A stretch of 64,000 nucleotides of DNA from Corydoras sp. C115 (taxonomy: Eukaryota > Chordata > Actinopteri > Siluriformes > Callichthyidae). Made by a program: the position numbers and the translations under genes. Below the pieces are notes generated by a model. It did not search any database. It was not told where the DNA came from and saw only the letters and a program-made list of their open reading frames with translations. Positions 20,633 to 31,929 of this stretch are shown here, in pieces; position 1 is the first letter of the stretch; each line of letters begins with the position of its first letter. The stretch is from contig JAFMOC010000848.1 of assembly GCA_019802505.1 (NCBI GenBank), positions 1 to 64,000 of the forward strand. Direction: 5' to 3'.

Positions 20633-21653
20633 TGTTACGGTTTACCAGGGCAAACCGTGAAACGTGGGTGGATCCGCTACTCGGAACGACAAGGTCGGGG
20701 CGGGATTAGGTGTTTACAGAGTTTATTCAGCCACACACAGGTAAACATAACATAGACACAGGCGGCTGCGGAGGTGGGGCCTGACGTCACGGCGTCCGAC
20801 GTCAGCAGGGCCGTGTTCCAAAACGCAGCGTTGAACAGGGTGAAGTGTGGCTGAATCTCCGGGAACCAAGGCGGGACGTGGAAACTGGAACCGAAGCATA
20901 AACACAGGACAAAACGGAGACGAGGTGCAATCAAGACAGGACGAGCGAGACCAGGGCGAGATAGGGGGCATGGGCAATACTAAGAACATGGCATGACTAA
21001 GTACAGGGCGAGACAAAGAGAACAAGGCGAGACTAGGAACAAGGCCAGAGTGGACAAGCGGTGACTAAGGTAGGTGCACAAACCAAGACCAACTAGCACG
21101 GAGTGACGGGAGTGAGTTGCTTAAATAAGGAAGAGTGATCAGGAACCCAGGTGTGCATAATTACAGGGGCGTGAACACAGAGACCAACCCACACCATGTG
21201 ACCAAAACAAACCGTGACCATGTGACAATAACAAAGCATGACATGACAAAACACAACACGTGACCATAACAAAGCATAACACTAGACTAAACATAACATG
21301 GGACCATAACACAGCAATACACTAAACATAACATGCGAACATAACTAAGAATACTCACAACAGATGACACTGACAAAGCATACAAGACACTAAACACAAC
21401 ACGCGAACCTAACTAAGCAAACATGACAGACAATGCATACATGAAACTAAACCCAACACGCGAACATAACTAAGCAAACATGACACAGACAAGGTATACA
21501 TATATACAGTGGAAAACAGACGAGGCATACATAGTGCAAACAGACTGAGGCATACATAGTGGACAGAGACAAGGCATACTTAACAGGCAAACAGACTAAA
21601 TGAGGGGCGGGGCTACCCCTGGAGGCACCGCCCCTCCATGACCAACCATAACA
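20633..21653 (-). repeat. 5' LTR of the 17.8-21.7 kb element
   Basis: 1021 bp; same ends as 17754-18747; the extra segment is near 21530-21558. Confidence 0.9.
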
Positions 21654-21691
21654 AATATAGGATAAAGCGGAAGATAATGATTGAATGAATG
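21654..21691 (+). mobile_element. tRNA-derived SINE, copy 5, tail
   Basis: GGATAAAGCGGAAGATAATG tail following the LTR element; target duplication at 21692-21703. Confidence 0.9.
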
Positions 21692-21842
21692 AAAAAGGAA
21701 AATAACACATCAAGAGGTTTTTAAGTTTTAACTTAAAATGTCCGCTGATAGAAGTTGTACACCTTCTGACTATTCAATCAAAGGGCATGAATACACTGAT
21801 GCTACATACACCTGCTAGCTAGAAGGCCTTGGTGCCACCAGC

Positions 21843-22130
21843 TTGAAATCCGATTGGTTAAATAAACTTAACCGTGTTGAGCTGCTGTGGGTAGATGAGC
21901 CCGGCTACCCATTCCTATTTCTTAGTTTGATTGAGGATGAATTTGATTCCTTTCTCTTGGGACACATTCTCCCTCCCCACATCCTACTAAACTCCACTGA
22001 TTTGTGGCCCAATACCCGCTCCAGCTCCCAAATGCCATCCAAACCTGCTCATTATGCCATTATCTCATCCAAAACCACCCCCGCTGTTTTTGTTACATTT
22101 CACCATACGCCACACCAAACGTGTGTTTGA
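21843..22130 (+). pseudogene. Fragment resembling the acidic protein of the second LTR family
   Basis: A 95-residue open stretch contains IEDEFDSFLLGHILPPHILL followed by NSTDLW. The LTR-family proteins at 46155 (minus) and 51393 (plus) carry DDEAGESYLYGHILPVHTL followed by HNTEEFW. The shared core is acidic, then L-x-GHILP-x-H-x-L-x-N and a Trp. No LTRs were found around it, so it is likely a relic of a related element. The similarity is by eye and short. Confidence 0.4.
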
Positions 22131-22660
22131 GCCCTCCTTAGTCTCTCGTCTGCCCAAGCCCACCTTAGAAGGTTCAAAGAATAAGACATGAGATGGAAGG
22201 GGGTCATCTCTGGTATGACGCCACTGCTACACTGCTACGAACACATCTGCAAATGGGCTTGGATTCTACGCTTTCCAGCATATAACCACCTGAAGATTCT
22301 GTTATCTTTGTCTTTTAATTTTCTTTGCCCATTTCAGGTAACAGAGTTTCCATCACTCCAGTAATACATGTCTTTCATTTTGACTATCTTTAGACAAACC
22401 AATCCCTAATATTCTGACGTATACTGCTTTAGAGTTGCTGCTGGTGTACCAGCTACAACCCTGAGCTCCAAGTTCATTAGTTGATTAGGATGTACTGGGA
22501 GGGTGGTCTAGGGCCATGCATGTGCTTGATAACCTTGCTGGTGTTTTGGTCAAGCCTTGTCATGTCTATAATGTCCTGCGTTTTGACACCAGTGTAAGAT
22601 GTTTAGACACAATGAGGACTTGGGATAAAAATATAAAATGTTATTAGGAACTGCAGACAC
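22131..22660. other. Duplicated IGHV upstream block
   Basis: No gene. From about 22265 it resembles 15012-15230; it leads toward the group A pseudogene at 23276. Confidence 0.5.
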
Positions 22661-22788
22661 GGGGGGGGGTTCCCATGCCCATCCAGTGGAGAACGTTTCG
22701 GGCGCTGGGCAGACACACCCAGGCCACCCTGGCTCCAATCTATCACTGGGCACACACTCACACACAAACACACTATATGGGGCACACA
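22661..22788 (-). mobile_element. tRNA-derived SINE, copy 6, body fragment
   Basis: CCCATGCCCATCCAG...GGCGCTGGGCAGA to CTATATGGGGCA; no head, no clear duplication. Confidence 0.8.
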
Positions 22789-23275
22789 GACACAGACACT
22801 TTCTCAATCTCTCCATCACATTGCTTAGCCTGCCCCTTTCTAAAATTCTTGTGCAGGCAATTAACACACAAGCCCCATGTTCTGGATGGGTAATTATCCT
22901 TTTACCTTGGTCGTCCCCCCATTTAGTTCATTAACTACTCATTGTGTTCAGCTGTGTTTCTTGCTATTTAGGGTTTCCCTGATCGCTCCTTACCAATAGA
23001 TAATTTTGTTATGTTGCTGCTGTATGTTCCTAGTGTTTGTATGTGTGCTGATATTACAGATTTGCTGTAAAAAAAGCTCGTAAAAAAGACGAGTCCCACA
23101 CTGAGACATATTCCTCTGATAGTTTCTTCTTTGCAAGTCACGCCTCCTGGTCTTACAACTTATAGTTATATACTTTTAGAATAATCAAATTCATGCTGCA
23201 GGACTGGATTCTGCACTATATAAGTGATTAGAAAGTTCCTGTTGAGCTTTGGAGATCAGAATATCAACCTACATC

Positions 23276-23749
23276 ATGTTCTCTTCATCTCTTTTGCTTC
23301 TGCTGGCTGCTATATTCTGTAAGAACTTTAATCAAGTTTATTCCTAAACCAATTTTATCGTGCTACATTTTATTTAGCCTTAAATAATGCAGCTATTGCA
23401 CACCAGTTATTACACAGCATCTCACATCTGTATGTGTTGTACTTTATAGGTGTAAATTGTGTTGAACTGAATCAGCCTGGTTTTAAAATTGTTAAACCAG
23501 GTGAGAGACTCTCCATCGACTGCAAAGTTTCATAATCAGTTACAAGTTATTGTACAAGCTGGATTCTATAACGTGAAGAAAAAGCTCTGCAGTGGATTGG
23601 AGATATCAATAGTGGTGGGGGCACATCTTATAATGAAAAACTGAAAAATAAGTTCAGTTTCTCCAGAGACATCGACAATAACACAATAACATTACAAGGA
23701 CAGAATATGCAAACTGAAGACACAGCTGTGTATTACTGTGCTCGATACT
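23276..23749 (+). pseudogene. IGHV group A pseudogene with two in-frame stops
   Basis: Leader exon 23276-23318 (MFSSSLLLLLAAIFC, GTAAG donor at 23319); acceptor TTTATAG; V exon from 23450. It reads VNCVELNQPGFKIVKPGERL and SIDCKVS, then stop TAA at 23533-23535 in CDR1 and TAA at 23569-23571 in FR2 where R of WIRQ is expected. The frame otherwise continues through CDR2 (INSGGGTSYNEKLKNKF) and FR3 to TEDTAVYYCARYS. A TATA-like CTATATAAG lies at about 23216; no perfect octamer. The recombination signal is intact, so the gene could rearrange but not code. Confidence 0.93.
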
Positions 23750-23788
23750 CACAGTGACACAAACTAGTGGATTCCTCCAACAAAAAAA
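23750..23788 (+). promoter_or_regulatory. V recombination signal of the 23.3-kb pseudogene
   Basis: Consensus heptamer CACAGTG, 23-bp spacer, nonamer ACAAAAAAA. Confidence 0.9.
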
Positions 23789-23953
23789 AAAACTCTTGAT
23801 CTAAATTTACATTTAAAAAATATATATAACTCGTACATCAAAAATACTACAATATTATACATTTTATAGGGGAATTGATTTATAATAATAAAACAATATT
23901 TTTTTAATGTAACTGACATGAATCTCTATGCTATTAACTGGGCACATATATTA

Positions 23954-24292
23954 TTCATTCATTCATTATCACCCGCTTTATCCTCTAATAGGGTCACGGT
24001 GGGGTTCCCCATGCCCATCCAGGGGAGAACATCTCGGGCGCTGGGCAGATAGACCCAGGACAGGGCGCCAATCCATCGCTGGGCACACACTCACTCACTC
24101 ACTCAAAAACACTCTATATGGGGCAATTTGGAGAACTCAATTGACTTGATCCATGTTTTTGGACTGTGGGAGAAAACCGGAGAACCCACGCAGACACAGG
24201 GAGAACATGGAAACTCCACCCAGATGGGGATTCGAACCAGGAGTCCCTAGCGCTGAGAGGCGAACGTGCTAACCACTAAGCCACCGTGCCGC
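23954..24292 (-). mobile_element. tRNA-derived SINE, copy 7, full length
   Basis: Complete from (ATTC)n tail to head; 12-bp duplication GCACATATATTA at 23942-23953 and 24293-24304. Confidence 0.95.
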
Positions 24293-24304
24293 GCACATAT
24301 ATTA

Positions 24305-24934
24305 GGCACCTTAAATTTTGTTAATTCTGAAACACTGCCAAATTCTGAGGCAACACCTGAGACAATCCAGGCAGAACATGGATTTCGTTTGAACTAGTAG
24401 CATTGCAGACTTAACAGAATGGTCTTACTGAAATTATATATTTATTAAAATTTTTGAAAATGGACACCTGTTCACTGCACAATCTGTACACGGGTATCCT
24501 GCACTGTTAATACTGCCCAGCCTCTAAAGTTACCCACTGTGCTTTGGTCCTCCAGTGGTTTCTTCCAAAAAATCTAAAAACTTCTTAAATCTGTTTTTCT
24601 ATACGTGTAGCTGCGGAAGAACACTTTGTTTACTTTCATCTCATCCTAGACATGTACACTTCATCTCATCAAATACAACAGACTGTCTTTCAAAATAAGA
24701 CATTATTTTTGTGTTAGATAGTTAAAGTTGCCACAATAAAGTGCATTATTAAAGGCCAAAATCAAATACGGTTATTCAATTAAATCAGACTGTGAAATCC
24801 AGTCGTGTTATCACCACGTTTAAGTCCATTTAACTCGAATGCTTAACAGTTTTTTGGGATAAAAGGAAATTCTGAAGTAACAAGCAACGGGGAGAACATG
24901 CAAACGAGTTTCGGTCAAACTCGGCACTAGACGG
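24305..24934. other. Intergenic sequence, nothing recognised
   Basis: AT-rich, no open frame of note, no repeat boundary seen. Confidence 0.5.
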
Positions 24935-25144
24935 CGTTCCGGTGTTCTGTCGAGTTGAGCTGCCCCGTCGAGATAGGCTACCGGTAGCGTTAATCTATAG
25001 CAGATTCTGTCGAGTTGCGCTACCCTGTCGAATTATGCTACCGGTCGCAAAAAATGCCATCGGTAGCGTAAATAGATAGAGGATACTGTCGAGTTATCCT
25101 ACCTAATAATAATCCTATTATTATTATCATCATTATTATTATTA

Positions 25145-25690
25145 TAACATTTATTTTATTATGCTACCTTTATTTAATGAAGGTAGCTCATCTCGACAGT
25201 CTGTTATACACTTATTTTATTATGTTACCTTTATATAATGAAGGTAGCTCATCTCGACAGTCTGTTATACACTTATTTTATTATGCTACCTTTATTTAAT
25301 GAAGGTAGCTCATCTCGACAGTCTGTTATACACTTATTTTATTATGCTACCTTTATTTAATGAAGGTAGCTCATCTTGACAGTCAGTTTGCACACTTATT
25401 TTATTAAGCTACCTTTATTCACACTTATTTTATTATGCTACCTTTATATAATGAAGGTAGCTCAACTCGACAGTCTGTTATACATTTATTTTATTATGCT
25501 ACCTTTATTTAATGAAGGTAGCTCAACTCGACAGTCTGTTATACACTTATTTTATTATGCTACCTTTATTTAATGAAAGTAGCTCAACTCGACAGTCTGT
25601 TATACACTTATTTTATTAAGCTACCATAATTTATTGAAGGTAGCTCAACTCGAGAGTCTGTTATACACTTGTTTTATTATACTACATACT
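25145..25690. repeat. 61-bp satellite with hairpin core, about nine units
   Basis: Units of CTTATTTTATTATGCTACCT... with GCTACCTT and AAGGTAGC forming an 8-bp-stem hairpin, followed by TCAACTCGACAGTCTGTTAT. Unit starts near 25211, 25272 and 25333 are 61 bp apart; one unit near 25394 is shortened. GTAGCTCAACTCGACAG is the reverse complement of the transposon terminal motif. Confidence 0.92.
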
Positions 25691-26086
25691 TAAATATAAA
25701 TTACCCCCTCATATAAAAATGAAGGGGGTGCAATTTGAATTAAAAATGGGAATTTTGATTTTGTTGAGACAAGGACATTGAGTTATTATGAAAAAAAGAT
25801 GAATTAAACTTACATAAATCTGATATGTATATCAGAGTATACTTTACGTTTTGTTATTTGTCACATCACATCATTTCATGTTTGATCATGAAATAAGACA
25901 ACCAAAAATGAAGGTAAATATTGAATGTTGACCGCATCTGATTTGGAAGTACTTACTCAATGTGCACTGTAAGAACATAGAAAGCATGTTTTTATACTCT
26001 ATAACTAAAAACTATATATAAATATCAATGAGATTAACAGAACTGCTGTATATAAAAACAAATGAAGTTGACACAATATTAACAAT

Positions 26087-26348
26087 TTACAATTTTATTT
26101 TTAAACATTTTTTGCATGAATATGCAGAGGAACTTTCTTTTTCATAGCTGGCACATTCAAAATGTGCCCACCTGTGGCACAGGTCACACTGCACCTAAAA
26201 AAGAGAAAAGGCATTACATAAGACTGCACAATGAGGTGGGTTATTAGGCAATTATGAGTAAAAAAATATTTAGTTACCATTTCTATCATGCTCTTATCTC
26301 CATCATTTTCCAGAAGTGAGCACACAATACAGAAATCATCTGCATTTC
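26087..26348 (-). CDS. C-terminal PHD finger encoded by two exons, upstream part unknown
   Basis: Minus strand. Exon 26348-26278 encodes NADDFCIVCSLLENDG through MIEM; donor GTAACT at 26277; an 83-bp intron ends in a pyrimidine-rich tract and TTTTTTAG at 26195. Exon 26194-26087 continues in phase as VQCDLCHRWAHFEC, then YSCKKC and a stop at 26089-26087, with an AATAAA-type signal overlapping the end. Together the exons give C-x2-C-x16-C-x2-C-x4-H-x2-C-x12-C-x2-C with the usual Trp (CDxCxxWxHxxC), a canonical C4HC3 PHD finger that would bind two zinc ions. The first exon is preceded by TTGTTTTAG, so more exons should lie upstream; SINE copy 8 sits in that intron. PHD fingers usually read histone tails. 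The rest of the protein was not identified. Confidence 0.72.
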
Positions 26349-26369
26349 CTAAAACAATTATTGTAACAT

Positions 26370-26752
26370 GTTCATTCATTCATTCATTCATTCATTCATT
26401 ATCTTCCGCTTAATCCTATATTAGGGTCGCGGGGGGGTTTCCCCATGCCCATGCCCATCCAGGGGAGAACGTTTCCGGCACTGGGCAGATACACCCAGGA
26501 CAGGGTGCCAATCTATCGCTGGGCACACACTCACAAGCACAGACACGCACACAAACACACTCTATATGGGACAATATGAAGAACTCAATTGACTTGATCC
26601 ATGTTTTTGTACTGTGGGGAGGAAACCAGAGAACCCGGAGGAAACCCACGCGGACAGGGGAGAATATGGAAACTCCAACCAGATGGAGATTCGAACCGGG
26701 AATCCCCAGTGTTGAGAGGCGAACGTGCTAACCGCTAAGCCACCGTGCCGCC
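26370..26752 (-). mobile_element. tRNA-derived SINE, copy 8, full length
   Basis: (ATTC)n tail to head; 11-bp duplication TATTGTAACAT at 26359-26369 and 26753-26763. Confidence 0.95.
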
Positions 26753-27235
26753 TATTGTAACATTTTTAATTATTTCATTATTTTTCTTAAATTTGTTTTA
26801 AAAAATACAACTGCTTAAATTAAAAATCTTTTATAATGAAATGATCAAACTTAAACATTTTCTACATTCGTTTGAAATAGCTGCTCTAAGGGGAAAGAAT
26901 CACCACTGTAGTACTGCATCACAAATTTAAGATGGCACAAAACTAGAAGTATAATGCCATAAGTTTTTATTTGAAATTTCAGACCAATTAAACAAATTAT
27001 TTAAAATTGTGCAGTTTCAAGCACTCATATTAAGCAAGATTTTTTTGTATGACTTTTGTACTGTTTAACCTTTAAAAATAAAAAACCTTATTAGAACTTA
27101 TTTACAAGTGGTAAGGACTCTTTATAGTAACTTTACATGACTGAAATTTCGTGTCCAGGTGATAGAACTAGCATGTATTTTGACTCCAAAATTTTTTAAC
27201 AACAGAACTTTCATGCTGGATTTAATATCACTTAC

Positions 27236-27345
27236 CTTTACATTGAAGCAGTACATTGAAGATGAATGTAATTTTTTTCTTCTTAGTGCTTTATCAGAAA
27301 CGAATAAAATGGTCTTAATAAAAGTTTTTTCTGATTTAGTGACAG
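27236..27345 (-). other. Possible upstream exon on the same strand as the PHD finger
   Basis: Minus strand: TTATATTCAG acceptor, an open 110-nt stretch (VTKSEKTFIKTILFVSDKAL and onward to MYCFNVK), then a GTAAGTG donor. The splice sites are good, but no domain is recognised and linkage to the PHD exons is inference. Confidence 0.3.
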
Positions 27346-27380
27346 CTGAATATAAATACATATAAAGTGATTTATGTTAG

Positions 27381-27414
<34 letters not shown>

Positions 27415-27417
27415 CAA

Positions 27418-27896
27418 TGTCATGAATGTCCGTTTTTGCCCGGGAGGGGGGATTGGCTAACGCGGGAGAAATGGCTGCGTTCAGACGCTCGCGCCTGAAA
27501 GCGCCCCGGGTACCGACTGTGCGGGGAAAATTACGTGCGTCGGCACCTGCGAACGCCCCCACGGCACGACCCACGCGGAGTAAGGTGCGCAGCGCCATAC
27601 CGTGGTTTCAACGCGGAAGGAGAGTCCAAGAACACCGGGTATAAAAACAAAAAGGTATAATTTCTTTAAAAATGGTGTAGGGACACCAACAAAAAGGGGA
27701 ACAAAACGAACAACATAACACTGGGTATGAAAACCACAAAACAAAGACGTGTGCAGGGGAGGGGTAAAACAGATTAAATACAAAAAACCAACTAAACATG
27801 TGACAAAATAAACCAATCACCCAAGTGAGACAATGAGGACCGATTAACGAGGGACAGGTGCAGCAGGTGCTCATGACACACAGAGCAGGTGCTCGT

Positions 27897-27900
<4 letters not shown>
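27418..27900 (-). repeat. Probable solo LTR in a (TA)n tract
   Basis: GC-rich block with TG...CA ends (TGTCATGAATG and GCTCGTGACA) between TA microsatellites. No clean duplication, perhaps masked by the TA repeats. Orientation is inferred from end resemblance to other minus LTRs here. Confidence 0.5.
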
Positions 27901-27933
<33 letters not shown>

Positions 27934-28001
27934 AATATTTGTATAATATATTTATAAAAACACACTTAAAGTTAATTACATTAACTTTAATTAAATTAAG
28001 C

Positions 28002-28485
28002 GGGTGGCACGGTGACTTAGTGGTTAGCAGGTTTGCATGTCAGATTCCTGGTTTGAATCCTCATCTGGGTGAAGTTTCCATGTTCTTCCCGTGTCCGCGT
28101 GGGTTTCCTCGGGTTCTCCGGATTTCCCATATCCCACATGTACACAAAAACCCTCTCCTCCACGGCCGCTCCACACATTCCCATTGATTTCACATTCCTC
28201 TCTGCACCGATCACCCTGCCCCAGTTTATTATAGTGTGCCCCATCGGTCTGGTGTGACTACTGAGTGTGTCCCGGTCCAGCGATGGATTGGCATTCTGTC
28301 ACAATCGGGTGTGCCGTGTTCCTGAGTATGCCCGATTCGGCCCCCTGCATCTTTCAAGTGCCCTCACTAACACGAACCCAGGGTGACGTAAATACTCGGA
28401 GTTCCCAGCTCCTACGTCTCTGCCTCATGGGGAACCCCCTACAACCCTAATAGAGGATAAAGCAAAAGATGGATGGATGGATAAG
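28002..28485 (+). mobile_element. tRNA-derived SINE, copy 9, diverged
   Basis: Head and tail recognisable; the middle (about 28127-28400) is diverged or replaced. The 11-bp duplication TTAAATTAAGC at 27991-28001 and 28486-28496 shows it moved as one unit. Confidence 0.85.
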
Positions 28486-29907
28486 TTAAATTAAGCTAAT
28501 TAATTGAAATGTAAATTACTTTGTGGGGCGTTATGATACCACTTTGTTGCATTCTAATCGACACGCTTCATCGTTACTTTGCATGAACATTATGATACCA
28601 CGTTGCATGGTTTGTTTAAACCATACAACATGGTGTGTTGCTTACATGTGTATTTATGTAAGTATGGTTAATTATTTATATAAGTTGGTTATAAATCAAA
28701 GTAAATTTTGAAATTGCCCACTTACCAGATTAATCCTTTATACAGCTAGTTGAAAACCAACAGGTGATTGTAACAGCCAAAAACTTTTCCTTTATCAAAG
28801 TATACACACAAAACATATTTGGTGTTTAAATAAAAAAAAAGACTGGGTAATGCATTTGAAGGATATAGGAAAGTAAAATAATTGGGCTAAACAGAACAAC
28901 ACAATACACTGAGTTAATTGCATATATGAATGTGTAACAAGCAACACGTTAAAACTTGCGTAGCAACAACTTAACTCTCATGTTAAAGAGCGGTGCACTT
29001 TTCTTAACCTGACGAACTTTTTAGAAATTAACAAATTGTACTAAGGGTGTTAATTATTGTTTCAAGGGCACATATACACGTATATATAAATTTAAATAGG
29101 AAATATAATGCATTTAACTTGATTATTTACCTTGAATCACACTACTACTGTGATGTGCGCATGCGCACTAAGCCAAAGTAGCTGAACTCGATGGGTAGCG
29201 CAACTCGACGGAACACCGGCGTTACATTCCTAAAAACATTCCAAGAAATAAATGTTTATTTATATTCGTGTTCTTTATTTATCTGTAGATCTGTTAAACA
29301 GCCATAAGTCGGAGAGTGCATGTTCCAGTTTAAACGGTATCGCTGTTTATTGTCAGATTATGTATCACCTAATAACTAATTCACACCACTTACTCATGTT
29401 CTTCTCTATATTTTTTTTGCTCATGTAAACACCTGCTGCTAAAAAAACGTTTTTTTCATTTAAAACCATGGACATATTTTTTTGCAATTTTACCTCCCAT
29501 TTACTGCACTTTTACCTCCCATTTACTTAATTTTACTGTTTATAACCCTGTATATTGTCTGTTGCACTGTTCCCTCTCATTACTTGAATGTTTATTGTAT
29601 TGTATATTGTCGTGTATTTATTGTAATTGTTTTTTTTGCGCGCATGCACTTTATGTTGGTTTAAGTAGTTGCTGTTCTGTGTCGCACCTTGTTCCTGGAA
29701 AACGTTGTTTTGTTTCATTATATACTGTACACCACTTTGTAATGTTGGAATGACAAATAAAATACTCAAATACTTGACTTGTTCTGCCCTGTCCTGGGTG
29801 TATTTGCCCAGTGCCCAAAAACGTAGACTTGAATATTGAAATGTATTAGAATCAACACAATAAAAAAAAATTATATTGTCACAATACATTCTATTAGAGA
29901 CATTTAT

Positions 29908-30261
29908 TCATTCATTCATTCATTCATTATCTCCCGCTTTATCCTCTATTAGGGTCGCGGTGGGGTTCCCCAAGCCCATCCAGGGGAGAACGTCTCGGGC
30001 GCTGGGCAGATAGACCCAGAACAGGGCGCCAATCCATCGCTGGGCACACACTCACTCACACAGATACACTCTATATGGGGCAATTTTGAGAATTCGGTTG
30101 ACTTGATCCATGTTTTTGGACTGTGGGAGGAAACCGGAGAACCCGGAGAAAACCCACGCAGACACGGGGAGAACATGGAAACTCCACCCAGATGGGGATT
30201 CGAACCGGGAATCCCTAGCGCTGAGAGGCGAAAGTGCTAACCACTAAGCCACCGTGCCGCT
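29908..30261 (-). mobile_element. tRNA-derived SINE, copy 10, full length
   Basis: 13-bp duplication TAGAGACATTTAT at 29895-29907 and 30262-30274. Confidence 0.95.
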
Positions 30262-30274
30262 AGAGACATTTATA

Positions 30275-31550
30275 TTTGTTAAATATGTTTCATCTATATA
30301 TTTGTTTCACTCTGTAGTTAACGATAGATGATATCATATCTGCTTCTGCACAGTTTCTGTAGATCGTCATCTAATCCTTTATCAGTACTCAGTAACAATA
30401 AGTATGCCTTATTGATGTTGGTGTCTGAACAACAATGCTTGTTTAATGAATTTAAATTCATCGTTGTTGATTAATTATAATAGAACAACACACATCACCA
30501 GTAAGCAGTGTCCATGTAGTGCTAAGAATCATCCAAAATATGTGGGTCTTGTAAGGGTCCTGACCAATAGTAACTAGAGCAAAGGTAAGTCTTTATGATG
30601 TAAGCAGAGAAACAGGTGAACTACAATCTGTTATGGCAGAACTACAATGTGCATGTGATGATGAAAACAGCAACACACACTTGAAATTGTAAGAATGAAA
30701 GCAAGTAAGGTAATTAATTTTATCTGGGACTTGACTGTGTTAATATCTGTGTGTCTGTGCAGTGGAAAATTGGAAGAGGTCTAATGTAGAGAATGCAGAT
30801 TCATTATAATCTGTAATGACAATGTACATGTCAGTGAAACCACATTAAAAACAGATTTATGAAAATGAGACAGGCTTTCTCTCTTCATCTCTTGCTTAGC
30901 CTGACGTTTCTTAAACAGGTAATTAACACATAAGCCTCAAGTTCTTATATATTGCATATTTAATATGCTTGAATAACATATCAAACCGTGGTCTGTAATA
31001 ATTTGCATTGTCATTTGCCCCTAAAATGTGGAAAGAATAAGGAAAACAAACAAGCAAGCAAAAATAATTCATAACCACACATATAATAACACAAAAACAC
31101 AGAATAATTTTGCATGTGTATTTATACCTTGGCACTGTAGTATTTTAAACAGGTCTGATATATGTTTATATTTACATGTTCACACAATTATTGGAGTCAC
31201 TGATGTTGCATCCATTAGATGGCGCACTGGCTCCATTCCATTCCATTCAATTTAAGGAGGCGTTGCTGTTTAAATAAGGGTTATATTAGTATTCATTGTT
31301 TTTTATAATCAGTCCAGTGCATTTATTTAAACTATAATGCTGTGCACATCATAGTTACACATCTGTTTATACCTCAAATACCTTTAATTATTTTTCTTAC
31401 TCTGTAAAGCACTTTGAATTGTTTCTAGATGAAATGTGCTCTATAAATAAACTTGCCTTGTCTTAATTGCAGCAAGATTAATAGCAGAGAGCGAGTGTGT
31501 ACAGTACATATATACACAATATTGTGTGTGGTTGATTTGTTTTTCTCTAG
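30275..31550. other. Intergenic blocks duplicated within the IGHV array
   Basis: 30892-30950 (CTTGCTTAGCCTGACG..., AATTAACACATAAGCC) resembles 22826-22885, which lies upstream of an IGHV. 31310-31385 (CAGTCCAGTGCATTTATT...) recurs at 31707-31785. No gene recognised. Confidence 0.5.
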
Positions 31551-31612
31551 TCACGCCTCCTGTTTATAAAACTTAAAATCCTGTAAAAATAATCAAATAC
31601 ATGATCCACATG
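31551..31612 (+). other. Possible IGHV group A promoter relic
   Basis: GTCACGCCTCCTG, then AATAATCAAAT and CATG, aligns with the region upstream of the 23276 pseudogene (about 23138-23195). No leader or V exon follows. Confidence 0.4.
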
Positions 31613-31810
31613 GCTGGTCTATGGTCATGCTAGAGGGAGAGGAGACTGGTGACTTTATCTTAAATTTTTTACTTCAATCCCAAGTTATTTATTTAGTTAT
31701 TTAATATCAAAGTCCAGTGCATTCATTTAAACCATTATTCTGTGCCCATCCTAATTACACATCTGTTTATACCTTAACCCATGAAACAACCCATGACTCA
31801 AACCCATGAA

Positions 31811-31914
31811 AACATGGGGAGAACAAGGAGACAAACTCCTCCCAGATTGGGATTCGAACCCGGACCCCTAGCTCTGAGAAGCGAACATGCTAATCACTAA
31901 GCCACAAAGCCACG
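31811..31914 (-). mobile_element. tRNA-derived SINE, copy 11, head fragment
   Basis: GATTGGGATTCGAACCC to CTAAGCCACAAAGCCACG; the body and tail are missing. Confidence 0.75.
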
Positions 31915-31929
31915 CTACCCTCTTGCATG

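Larger units (their letters stand above)
17754..21653 (-). mobile_element. Non-autonomous LTR element coding a 7-residue-repeat protein
   Basis: LTRs at 17754-18747 (994 bp) and 20633-21653 (1021 bp), TG...CA, nearly identical apart from an insertion of about 25 bp in the right copy. Flanks AATAA and AATAT form a 4/5 target duplication in the host SINE. Orientation is minus: inverted AATAAA signals in both LTRs, and a G-rich tract (minus strand GAGGGGGGGG) directly before the 3' LTR at 18748-18763. The 1.9-kb interior has one long repeat-rich frame and no protease, RT or integrase. Confidence 0.88.
24939..29219. mobile_element. Candidate DNA transposon with CCGGTG termini, PHD-finger gene and satellite arm
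   Basis: The left end CCGGTGTTCTGTCGAGTTG (24939) and the inverted right end CCGGTGTTCCGTCGAGTTG (ending 29219) match over about 40 bp with a few mismatches. CGTT flanks both ends (24935-24938, 29220-29223), a possible 4-bp target duplication. The left arm holds a satellite whose units repeat the terminal motif inverted. The interior contains spliced-looking minus-strand exons, including a PHD finger, plus later insertions (SINEs at 26370 and 28002, an LTR-like block at 27418). The superfamily was not assigned: the ends are neither TTAA nor CAC type. The ends are seen; mobility is inference. Confidence 0.6.

Noticed and set aside
25145..25690. CRISPR-like array
   Set aside because: Units are continuous tandem copies with no unique spacers, in a vertebrate genome.
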